From: Mesorhizobium wenxiniae
GTDB lineage: Bacteria; Pseudomonadota; Alphaproteobacteria; Rhizobiales; Rhizobiaceae
Reading direction: 5' to 3'
Length of the DNA: 64,000 nucleotides
Assembly: GCF_002284535.1 (NCBI RefSeq)
Contig: NZ_NPKH01000028.1
Span: forward strand, 1-64,000
Numbering within the stretch: the first letter of the stretch is position 1; each line of letters opens with the position of its first letter. This document shows positions 32,536 to 39,892 of this stretch, one piece after another. A program made the translations under genes and the position numbers. Under the pieces are notes generated by a model. The model saw only the letters and a program-made list of their open reading frames with translations. It was not told the origin of the DNA and searched no databases.

Positions 32536-32641
32536 CGCGATCTATCATCTGATCGACGCCGCCGGCCTGGAAGGGATGGTATCGAAGCGTCGAGACAGCA
32601 AATATCGTAGCGGCCCGACCACCGCCGCACAAACAAGCTAA
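32518..32641 (+). pseudogene. Fragment of an ATP-dependent DNA ligase
   Basis: The plus strand encodes NAIYHLIDAAGLEGMVSKRR then DSKYRSGPTTA and a stop. EGMVSKR is ligase motif IV and YRSGP the following conserved segment of LigD-type ligases. Nothing before or after matches, so it is an isolated piece of about 40 codons joined to the 5' side of the integrase. It differs from the ligD at 21-22.9 kb (there GLEGIVSKRADAPYRSG), so it comes from another ligase gene. Confidence 0.65.
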
Positions 32642-32692
32642 CAGAGGTTGGGGGCGGGCGGAGGTACGCGATCACGGAAGTCCTAAGCGTGT

Positions 32693-33001
32693 TTAATCCA
32701 CCATGTCCCGTAACGGCTTTTTTCGCTTTGGCGGACTGTACTTCTCGACCAGCCTAATCTTCTCCATGTCGACCGTCACCAGCGGTCCCAGATCGACGGT
32801 CACCCTGCCGCCTTCCTCGTCCATGCGCGTGACCTCGCCGGTAGGCTCGATCTGCTGCCCCTTCTTGACCGTGGTATGATCGATGATCGAATGCGGGAAT
32901 CCATAGCTCGGGATGGAAACGCTAACGCGGTCCTCCGTGACCCGTCTGCGGACGGTGACCGCGATCGCCACCAGATCTCCAATCCCCATTCCCGGCGCCA
33001 T
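32693..33001 (-). CDS. Small beta-rich protein with VSIPSY motif, paralogue 2
   Basis: 102 residues: MAPGMGIGDLVAIAVTVRRR, VSVSIPSYGFPHSIIDHT, KKGQQIEPTGEVTRMDEEGG, LVTVDMEKIRLVEKY, then a basic tail (PPKRKKPLRD). Paralogue of 20675-20959 with conserved VSIPSY-x-FP-x-SI and T-G-x-VTR. No EcfG-type promoter is seen in front of this copy. Lies inside the segment bounded by the tRNA-derived direct repeats. Function unknown. Confidence 0.7.
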   Translation of the reverse strand: MAPGMGIGDLVAIAVTVRRRVTEDRVSVSIPSYGFPHSIIDHTTVKKGQQIEPTGEVTRMDEEGGRVTVDLGPLVTVDMEKIRLVEKYSPPKRKKPLRDMVD

Positions 33002-33111
33002 TCCATGAGTCTGGAGCGGCCGGCACCTTAGTCAAGTGATAGCTAATATAGGTGACCGCTTCATCCAATCGATGGACGAAGCCCATCAAGGGCCGGTGCT
33101 ATTTTGGATGC

Positions 33112-33366
33112 ATGTCGCGACCTTGCTTATCCCCGAGCCAGCTTGCTATCGCTATGCTCGCGATCAGCGTCAGCTATGCCGAAGCCGCGGACCGTAAGGT
33201 CGAAACCGCGGCGCCCGGTACGTACGCCAATTCGAAGAACCTGCCGGTTTGCACCGCGTCAAGCTCACTCTTCGAAGTCCTCGGTGACAAGTGTTTTCTC
33301 GTCAAAGGTTCGATGATCTATGGCGATATCGCCGAGCTCTCCCAGATAGCCACTTTGAGCCGGTAA
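33112..33366 (+). CDS. Small exported protein
   Basis: 84 residues from ATG 33112. Signal peptide MSRPCLSPSQLAIAMLAISV with a likely cut after YAEA. The mature part has two cysteines (LPVCTASSS, DKCFLVKGS) that could form a disulphide. No family recognised and no clear ribosome-binding site; an upstream ATG at 33052 is open. Cargo of the tRNA-Ser element. Confidence 0.5.
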   Translation: MSRPCLSPSQLAIAMLAISVSYAEAADRKVETAAPGTYANSKNLPVCTASSSLFEVLGDKCFLVKGSMIYGDIAELSQIATLSR

Positions 33367-33936
33367 CCGAAGCAACAGCAACAACGGCACTAGACGCTAA
33401 TCTTCCGCTGCCTTACCCCGGCGCCTACATCGCGATGACATTCCCGCGCTCAGAATATCTACCAAGACGATCCTCGACGCCATTGTGCGTACGACGCCGG
33501 TTTAGCTGACGTTGCGCACCAGGGTGATGACGCTGCGGCTCCAGGCTTCGCGATCGGGAGCGAAAAGCCCGTAATCCAGTATCGCGCCGTTCAGGCACGC
33601 GCGAATGCGATGACAATCGATCGTTCTAGCGCGCCTAGTGCAGATTGAGGCGCAAAGCGGGTGATCGCAGAGATCTGGTTCTGACCGAGTAGCTGCCATT
33701 CCATTAACGCATCTGAATGGACCGCTTCTGGCGCAAGATGCTCGTTCGTGCTGGTCAGAACGGGCACCGCTCACCACCCTCTGGCGACGATGCCACCGTG
33801 CAGCGGCATTGACTGGTTCGGGTCAAGAGCTTGAATACGAGAAATGCGCTAACTGTGACGGCGGTGGTCACGGTGGCTCGAGTGTCAGCAGATGTGGTAA
33901 GGTTGAGTGTCGGCGAGTAGCAGAGGTCGAGCAACA
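33367..33936. other. Gap with a possible gene remnant
   Basis: 570 bp. On the minus strand a frame ending IRACLNGAILDYGLFAPDRE then AWSRSVITLVRNVS (stop near 33502) looks protein-like over about 35 codons, but its upstream part does not; it may be the end of a decayed gene. AGAGGT before 33937 is the ribosome-binding site of the next gene. Nothing else is seen. Confidence 0.4.
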
Positions 33937-34653
33937 ATGACTTTGAGGCGAACCAGAGCTTACGGCCCATCCGGCTTGGTTCTAGCGGTTTGCGCTGTGT
34001 TTGCTTGGCAGAACGCCACTGCTGCTCAAAATTGCCACGCAGCCCCGACGCCTGGCGTCAATTGGCACGAGTGTGACAAGAAGCTTCTCATCCTAGAAGG
34101 ACAGGACCTGAGCGGGGCGAACCTGTTCGGTGTTGATTTCACTTCGACCGACCTCAGGAACAGCAATCTCCTTGCGGCAAATCTTGAGAAGGCAACGCTT
34201 GTGCGTGCTTCCCTGGCCGACTCGACCGCCAAAGGCGCCCGGTTCGACAGAATCGAGGCCTACAGGACCGACTTCAGCCGTATGGACGCGCAGGGCGCTG
34301 TGTTTGCGAGCGCGGAAATGCAGCGCTCGAATTTCCAGGACGCCAATCTGACCAATGTTGATTTCACAAAGGCAGAATTGGGGCGTGCGCAGTTCCATGA
34401 CGCCGATATCAGCGGCAGCCGCTTCTCGTTTGCCAATCTCGCACGGGCGGACTTCCGAGGAGCGACGTTCACCGCGCCGATAGACTTTGACCGCGCCTTT
34501 TTCTTTCTGACCCGTATCGAGGGCGTCGACCTTTCCAATTCGGCGGGTCTGTCCCAGTGGCAGCTCAACATGGCTTGCGGAGACGCCCGGACCGAGTTGC
34601 CTTCTGGCTTGACGAGGCCTGAAGATTGGCCCTGTCAATTCCAGCAGGAATAG
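33937..34653 (+). CDS. Exported pentapeptide-repeat protein
   Basis: 238 residues from ATG 33937 (AGAGGT upstream). Signal peptide (YGPSGLVLAVCAVFAWQNA, cut near ATAA), a short Cys-containing region (NCHAAP; WHECDKK), then about 20 pentapeptide units of the A(D/N)LXX type (LSGANLFGVDFTSTDLRNSN; FQDANLTNVDFTKAELGRAQ). It closes with a C-terminal part containing CGDARTELPSGLTRPEDWPC. The repeats form a right-handed beta helix. An exported, disulphide-capped version suggests a periplasmic or surface role rather than gyrase protection. Cargo of the tRNA-Ser element. Confidence 0.85.
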   Translation: MTLRRTRAYGPSGLVLAVCAVFAWQNATAAQNCHAAPTPGVNWHECDKKLLILEGQDLSGANLFGVDFTSTDLRNSNLLAANLEKATLVRASLADSTAKGARFDRIEAYRTDFSRMDAQGAVFASAEMQRSNFQDANLTNVDFTKAELGRAQFHDADISGSRFSFANLARADFRGATFTAPIDFDRAFFFLTRIEGVDLSNSAGLSQWQLNMACGDARTELPSGLTRPEDWPCQFQQE

Positions 34654-34872
34654 TTGAACTTCTTCTTCGTCGCCTTCGCGATAGAGCATCACCTCCAATA
34701 GAGTTCTCAGCGGAAAAGTCTTCCCTACGCAGCCCTTTGGCGATCAAATGATCCAGCACAAACCCAATGGTTTGGTAGTGATAGTCGAGTGACATGTCTC
34801 AAGCCCCACAGCGAACGTTGATAGAACATGCTGCTACGTTTTTTGCAACGCAACGCTACGGTATTGGATGGG

Positions 34873-34945
34873 AAGACGTGGCAGGAAATGCGCTACCGCA
34901 CCCGCAAACCGTTGACAGTGAAGGCCTTGGCAAGACGTGGCAGGA
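34873..34945. repeat. Pair of 14-bp direct repeats next to the outer attachment copy
   Basis: AAGACGTGGCAGGA occurs at 34873-34886 and 34932-34945, 59 bp apart and 30 bp inside the tRNA-derived repeat at 34975. Short direct repeats flanking a core site are typical of integrase arm-type binding sites, but the role here is inference. Confidence 0.5.
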
Positions 34946-34974
34946 TAGAGCGGGATGCCGTCAACCGAATTTCT

Positions 34975-35009
34975 AGACCGGTGCCTTAAACCGCTCGGCC
35001 ATCCCTCCA
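34975..35009. repeat. Attachment-site direct repeat, outer copy
   Basis: Perfect 35-bp copy of 31619-31653 (tRNA-Ser 5' half). It ends abruptly in the anticodon stem, so this is not a working tRNA. It is probably the displaced original 5' half left behind after integration; the core genome (rlpA onward) continues to the right. Confidence 0.85.
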
Positions 35010-35419
35010 TCGTGATTTTTCAACCACTTGGATGCTCGTCCTGATCTCAACTCATACCTGTTGGCACTGCTGCGCCGCCTGGAGATCGTTCGCGCTTCAT
35101 TGCTCTAGTGCGCCTAGCGAAGTCCTGTCAACCGGCCGTTGCCCGTTCCTCCAAGGGCAGGGCATGGGCGCTTGACGGTGGGGCTGAAAGCAAGCCGAAC
35201 AGCGCGCCGAAGGTCGAAAAGCGGTGATTTTCACAGCGATCACCGGGAAGATTTGTGCCACAATCTCGCCCGGTTCCGACCACAATCGGTTAATACGGTG
35301 ATAAACAATTCCTGTGCACAAGGGATTGCGAATCAAGGTGGCGCTAGCGTTTGTCGAGTGGGTCTGGCCCCGCCGACGATCAAGTCGCGGTGCCTTTGTT
35401 GAGAGGGGACAACCAAAAA
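35010..35419. other. Gap upstream of rlpA
   Basis: 410 bp. Contains an inverted repeat CGGTGAT (35222-35228) and ATCACCG (35239-35245). No gene is supported; the promoter of rlpA should lie in the right part. Confidence 0.5.
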
Positions 35420-36649
35420 ATGCAAAGCACGGCGCGCCCGCGTCTTCGTCGCGCTTCCGCGTTCGCCTTGTTTGCCCTGTCGGCTGCCTTGCTGGCGGCT
35501 TGCGCCGCGCCGCCACAGCCGAAGGCGATGGTCAACAAGAAACCCCGCTCGAAGGAATATTTTTCCGAATCCGAATACGGCGTGAAGGCCAGCCCGCGCG
35601 TCACCTTCAAGATGTCGGGCCTGCAGCGTGGCGGCGGACGCGACCAGCTCGGCAAGCCCTATCAGGTGCGCGGTAAGTGGTATTATCCGAAGGAAGACAA
35701 GCGCTATGCCAAGATGGGTCTCGCCTCCTGGTATGGCGAAGCCTTCCACGGCAGGCTGACCGCTAACGGTGAAGTCTACGACATGACACATCTGACCGGC
35801 GCGCATCCGACAATGCCGCTGCCGAGCTATGCGCGCGTCACCAATCTGAAGACCGGCAGCTCGATCATCGTGCGCGTCAACGATCGCGGTCCTTACCACG
35901 AAGGACGCATCATCGATGTGTCGAAGCGCGCCGCCGAAATGCTCGACTATGCCAATATCGGCACGGCCAAGGTGAAGGTCGAATATGTCGGGCGGGCGCC
36001 GCTCGACGGCAATGATGATCGGTACCTGATGGCCTCCTATAATCCAGGCAACAGGGTGCCGGATCCGTCGGACGGCTTGCCCTCCGGTGTCATGATCGCC
36101 ATGGATGGACCATCGCCGAGTACGGCGTTGGTCGCCGCCGCTCCATTTCCCGGCCAGTTGACGAATTCCGCATCGGCACAGCCTGTCATTGCGGCGCAGG
36201 CGCCGGCCTCCGGCAATGTGACGCTGCCCGATTTCGGGCCGATCGTGCCGGAACGCCCGCAGATCAATCTGCCGGCGCAATCGCCGTTCAGCGTAGCGTC
36301 GCTGTCCTACGCGGACGAACGCGTGCAGCGCGCCTCCAATGTCTTTGCCGCGCTGGATGGCGCCGGAATGTCGCCTGCCGAAATCCTTCGATCGTGGAAG
36401 CGGCAAACTCCTCCGGCCGCTTCGGCCACGTCCTATATCGCGGCTGGCTCGTTCGAGGATGCCGCCGAGGCACAGCGTGTGGCAGCCCGGCTTTCCAGCT
36501 TCGGCAAGACCGAAATCGAGCGCTCCGAATTCGAGGGCAAGGACTGGTATTCGGTCAACCTCTATCCGGACGGCCATGGCAGCCTGGACGAGATGCTGCA
36601 GGCGGCATGGTCGCATGGCGCACCGGACGCGCTCGTGGTTCGGAACTGA
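35420..36649 (+). CDS. rlpA: Septal ring lytic transglycosylase RlpA
   Basis: 409 residues from ATG 35420. Lipoprotein signal ending LLAAC-A-A-P; RlpA double-psi beta-barrel (GLASWYGEAFHGRLTANGEV; VRVNDRGPYHEGRIIDVSKR) with the catalytic Asp in NDRGP; a Pro/Ala-rich middle; and a C-terminal SPOR domain (SYIAAGSFEDAAEAQRVAAR; DWYSVNLYPD) that binds denuded peptidoglycan at the septum. RlpA cleaves glycan strands lacking stem peptides during cell separation. It is followed by a PBP5-like gene at 112 bp. Unusual features: none. Confidence 0.94.
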   Translation: MQSTARPRLRRASAFALFALSAALLAACAAPPQPKAMVNKKPRSKEYFSESEYGVKASPRVTFKMSGLQRGGGRDQLGKPYQVRGKWYYPKEDKRYAKMGLASWYGEAFHGRLTANGEVYDMTHLTGAHPTMPLPSYARVTNLKTGSSIIVRVNDRGPYHEGRIIDVSKRAAEMLDYANIGTAKVKVEYVGRAPLDGNDDRYLMASYNPGNRVPDPSDGLPSGVMIAMDGPSPSTALVAAAPFPGQLTNSASAQPVIAAQAPASGNVTLPDFGPIVPERPQINLPAQSPFSVASLSYADERVQRASNVFAALDGAGMSPAEILRSWKRQTPPAASATSYIAAGSFEDAAEAQRVAARLSSFGKTEIERSEFEGKDWYSVNLYPDGHGSLDEMLQAAWSHGAPDALVVRN

Positions 36650-36761
36650 CCGGCAAAACCTGAAGTTTTGCCCTGTTGTCCATCGCGCGGTTGATCGGCC
36701 GGGACAAAGCCTGATAGCCTAGAGCTTGCCCAGAAATACCGGCTGACAGGTCGAACTTCTC

Positions 36762-37928
36762 ATGAAATCTCGCTTCCCCGCGCCTCTCGCCGGGCTTCTG
36801 GGTTTTGGCCTCCTGCTGCTTTCGCTGGCTCCGGCCGCGGCGCAGCTTTTCGAGACCAAGGCCGGCCAGGCCTTCATGATCGATGCCGAAACCGGAACGG
36901 TGCTGTTTTCCAAGGATGCCGACAGGCCGATTCAGCCGGCGTCGCTGGCCAAGCTGATGACGATGGAGGTGGTGTTCAACGCCATCAAATCGGGGCGCGT
37001 GACGCTCGACGACACATTCGTGGTGAGTGAAAACGCATGGCGTACGGGCGGGGCGCCATCCGGGACGTCGACAATGTTTGCCAAACTGAAGTCAACGATC
37101 CGGCTTGAAGACCTGATCCAGGGCGTGACGGTCCAGGCAGCCAATGACGGCTGCATCATCATCGCCGAAGGTTTTGCGGGATCGGAGGCGAATTTCGCGA
37201 CTGAGATGACCGAGCGCGCAAGGCAGATTGGCCTGGAGAAATCGACATTCGTCAATTCAACCGGTCTGCCGGCCGACGGTCAGCAGACGACGGTTCGAGA
37301 GCTTGCGCTTCTGGCCCTGCATATCTGGCGCTCGTACCCGGACCTCTATCGCTATTACGGCCAGAAGGATTTCACCTGGAACAAGATCACCCAAAGGAAC
37401 CGTAACCCGCTGCTGGCGATGGATATAGGCGCCGACGGCCTGGCGATCGGCAGGAGCGAGGCATCAGGCTTCGGCGTCGTCGGCTCGGTCAGCCACAGTG
37501 GCAGGCGAGTCGTTGCGGCGATGAGCGGCCTGGCAAGCGACCGCGAGCGCGCCGAGGAAGCGCGAAAGCTGCTCGACTGGGGCCTTCGCTCCTTCCAGAA
37601 GACCGAGATTTTCACCAAGGACGAGGTGGTCGGCGAGGCCCAGGTTTTCGGCGGTTCGAAATCCGGCGTGGCGCTGAAGGCAAAAGCGCCCGTGGTCATC
37701 TTCCTGCCCATCGCCAACCGCGACAAGCTGATCGCCAAGATCGTCTATGACGGGCCGGTTGCAGCCCCGGTGGAGGAGGGGCAACCAGTGGGTGCGCTGC
37801 GGGTCTGGATCGGTGATACGCTGAGCCAGGAGACGCCGCTTTTCGCGGCCGAATCGATCGGCGTCGGCTCGCTGCCGCAACGCGCGCTCGATGCCGCCAA
37901 GGAACTGGCCGTGGGCTGGCTGCGTTAA
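36762..37928 (+). CDS. PBP5/DacF-like D-Ala-D-Ala carboxypeptidase homologue with degenerate active site
   Basis: 388 residues with a signal peptide (FGLLLLSLAPAAAQ). The serine nucleophile motif S61-L-A-K64 is intact, and the N-terminal GTVLFSKDADRPIQPASLAK is typical. But the second motif, normally SXN, reads A126-A-N128, and the third, normally KTG, reads A228-I-G230. The fold and the C-terminal PBP5_C domain (FGGSKSGVALKAKAPVVIFL) are complete. A family member lacking both the SXN Ser and the KTG Lys/Thr should be weak or inactive as a carboxypeptidase, yet may still bind peptidoglycan. It sits between rlpA and tmk. Confidence 0.9.
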   Translation: MKSRFPAPLAGLLGFGLLLLSLAPAAAQLFETKAGQAFMIDAETGTVLFSKDADRPIQPASLAKLMTMEVVFNAIKSGRVTLDDTFVVSENAWRTGGAPSGTSTMFAKLKSTIRLEDLIQGVTVQAANDGCIIIAEGFAGSEANFATEMTERARQIGLEKSTFVNSTGLPADGQQTTVRELALLALHIWRSYPDLYRYYGQKDFTWNKITQRNRNPLLAMDIGADGLAIGRSEASGFGVVGSVSHSGRRVVAAMSGLASDRERAEEARKLLDWGLRSFQKTEIFTKDEVVGEAQVFGGSKSGVALKAKAPVVIFLPIANRDKLIAKIVYDGPVAAPVEEGQPVGALRVWIGDTLSQETPLFAAESIGVGSLPQRALDAAKELAVGWLR

Positions 37929-38090
37929 CGCGGGTCGCCCAAAAGTGCTCAGCAGTTTGCGGCGACGACACGCATGAGAAGGGCCTGATGCGCGTCGCAT
38001 CTCTTCAGACGCGACGCGGTTTGGTACCGTGGCGTGGACCTTTTCTCAAGTCAGGACTATTACGGTCCCGCAGCATGGATATAGGCTTTG

Positions 38091-38759
38091 GTGCACGGAT
38101 TTTTCATCACCTTCGAAGGCGGAGAAGGGGCAGGCAAGTCGACGCAGATCGAGCGGCTGGCCAGTAAGATGCGCGCCAAGAAATACGATGTCCTTGTCAC
38201 GCGTGAACCGGGGGGCTCGCCAGGCGCAGAGGCGGTCCGGCATGTCCTGCTTTCCGGCGCTGCCGAGCCATTCGGCCCCAGGATGGAGGCGCTGCTTTTC
38301 GCCGCCGCGCGGTCCGACCATGTCGAGCAGGTCATCCGGCCGGCCGTCGAACGCGGCTCGATCGTGCTTTGTGATCGCTTCATGGACTCCTCGCGCGTCT
38401 ACCAGGGCGTCACCGGCGGCCTCGATCCGGCGTTCATGGGCGCGCTGGAAAAGGTCGCCATCAACGGCATGGTGCCCGACATGACGCTGATCTTCGATAT
38501 CGACCCGGCCGAAGGACTGCGGCGCGCCACGGCACGGCGGGGCACCGATGCCGGCGCCGACCGCTTCGAAAAGGAAACGCTTGATATCCACCAGCGCCGC
38601 CGCGAAGCCTTTCTGGCAATCGCCGCGGCAGAACCCGAGCGCTGCATCGTCGTCGACGCGTCCGCCGACCCCGACACGGTGGAGAACGTCGTCACCGCCG
38701 CCGTATTCGCGGCACTGGAGACGATGACGCCGGCGCACAGGAAGCAGGCGCCGGGATGA
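38091..38759 (+). CDS. tmk: Thymidylate kinase
   Basis: 222 residues from GTG 38091 (VHGFFITFEGGEGAGKST); AGG lies five bases before, and TTG 38088 is the next alternative. P-loop GGEGAGKST, TREPGGSPGAE, and LCDRFMDSS (DR-x motif) mark a type of TMPK with the LID arginines in ARRGTDAGADRFE. It phosphorylates dTMP to dTDP. Its stop overlaps the start of holB by four bases (ATGA). Confidence 0.95.
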   Translation: MHGFFITFEGGEGAGKSTQIERLASKMRAKKYDVLVTREPGGSPGAEAVRHVLLSGAAEPFGPRMEALLFAAARSDHVEQVIRPAVERGSIVLCDRFMDSSRVYQGVTGGLDPAFMGALEKVAINGMVPDMTLIFDIDPAEGLRRATARRGTDAGADRFEKETLDIHQRRREAFLAIAAAEPERCIVVDASADPDTVENVVTAAVFAALETMTPAHRKQAPG

Positions 38760-39811
38760 TTTTCGAACGGATCGCACCAGAACAGCACGACACGCTGGAC
38801 GGCGTACCGGAGCCATCCGAGACGCCGCGTCTGGTCGGGCATGGCCAGGCGGCGAACATGCTGGCGTCAGCCTATCGTTCCGGGAAGCTGCCGCATGCGC
38901 TGACATTTGTCGGACCGGTCGGCATCGGCAAGGCGACGCTCGCCTTTCACCTTGCGCATCATCTGTTGAAGCATCCGGCGTTCGAACAGGCGCCGGAAGT
39001 CCTTGCCATTCCTGATCCGGCGTCATCGCTGTTTCGCCAGATCGCCACCGGCGCACATCCTTCGGTGCTGCATCTGACCCGCCCGCCGAACGATAAGACG
39101 AAGAGCTTCAAGACGGTCGTCACCGTCGATGAGATCCGCAAGGTCAGCCGCTTCTTGTCGCTGACCTCGCATGACGGTAGCTACCGGGTGGTGATCGTCG
39201 ATCCGGCCGACGACATGAATACCAATGCGGCCAACGCTTTGTTGAAGAATCTTGAAGAACCACCGGCACGCACACTGTTCATCCTCATCGTCCATGCGCC
39301 GGGCAGCCTGCTGCCGACGATCCGCTCGCGCTGTCAGATGGTGCGGCTGACGCCGCTCGACGCCGAGAGCCTGATGACGGTTCTGGAGAGCGTCGAACCA
39401 CCGCCGCCGGACGATCCCGCGGCGCGCGCGGCACTGGCCAAGCGGGCAGGGGGCAGCGCGCGCACCGCAATCCTGTTGACGCAGTATGGCGGGCTGGAAA
39501 TCGCCGAGACGCTCGACGCCCTGGCGACAGCAAGAAAGAGCGATGTTGCCGGTGCCTACCGCCTCGCGGAAGCGGTCGCCGGTCGCGACCAGGCGATCCA
39601 GTTCGATATCTTCAATCGCCGTGCGCTCGACCTGCTCTCGACCGGCGCAAGCCAGGCCGCGCTGGCGGGCGATCTGGCGCGGGCGAAAACGCTGTCGGAT
39701 ACTTGGCACGAGGCTTTGAACGCTATATCTGAAACCGACACCTACAATCTCGACAAAAAGCAGCACGCCTTGACCATGATCGACCGCTTGAATTCTGCAA
39801 TGCGAATGTGA
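38756..39811 (+). CDS. holB: DNA polymerase III subunit delta prime
   Basis: 351 residues. AAA+ clamp-loader fold: GKLPHALTFVGPVGIGKATL (P-loop GPVGIGKAT), sensor-type NALLKNLEEPPARTLFILIV, LPTIRSRCQMVRL (SRC motif). The usual zinc-binding Cys set of the DnaX group is absent, as expected for delta prime. It forms the clamp loader with DnaX and delta. Coupled to tmk by a four-base overlap; metG follows 82 bp later, a common alphaproteobacterial order. Confidence 0.93.
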   Translation: MIFERIAPEQHDTLDGVPEPSETPRLVGHGQAANMLASAYRSGKLPHALTFVGPVGIGKATLAFHLAHHLLKHPAFEQAPEVLAIPDPASSLFRQIATGAHPSVLHLTRPPNDKTKSFKTVVTVDEIRKVSRFLSLTSHDGSYRVVIVDPADDMNTNAANALLKNLEEPPARTLFILIVHAPGSLLPTIRSRCQMVRLTPLDAESLMTVLESVEPPPPDDPAARAALAKRAGGSARTAILLTQYGGLEIAETLDALATARKSDVAGAYRLAEAVAGRDQAIQFDIFNRRALDLLSTGASQAALAGDLARAKTLSDTWHEALNAISETDTYNLDKKQHALTMIDRLNSAMRM

Positions 39812-39892
39812 CGGCCCATCGGGATGGCAATCGCCGTTTCGATGCGATATCTCACCGGCATCTTTCATTCAGACATTCATGACGGCTCATCC

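Noticed and set aside
34794..34976. 60-codon plus-strand frame ending at the outer attachment copy
   Set aside because: Overlaps the repeated integrase-site-like sequences; composition not protein-like and no ribosome-binding site.
35333..36616. 427-codon minus-strand frame over rlpA
   Set aside because: Antisense shadow of rlpA; Arg/Gly/His-rich with no protein-like pattern.
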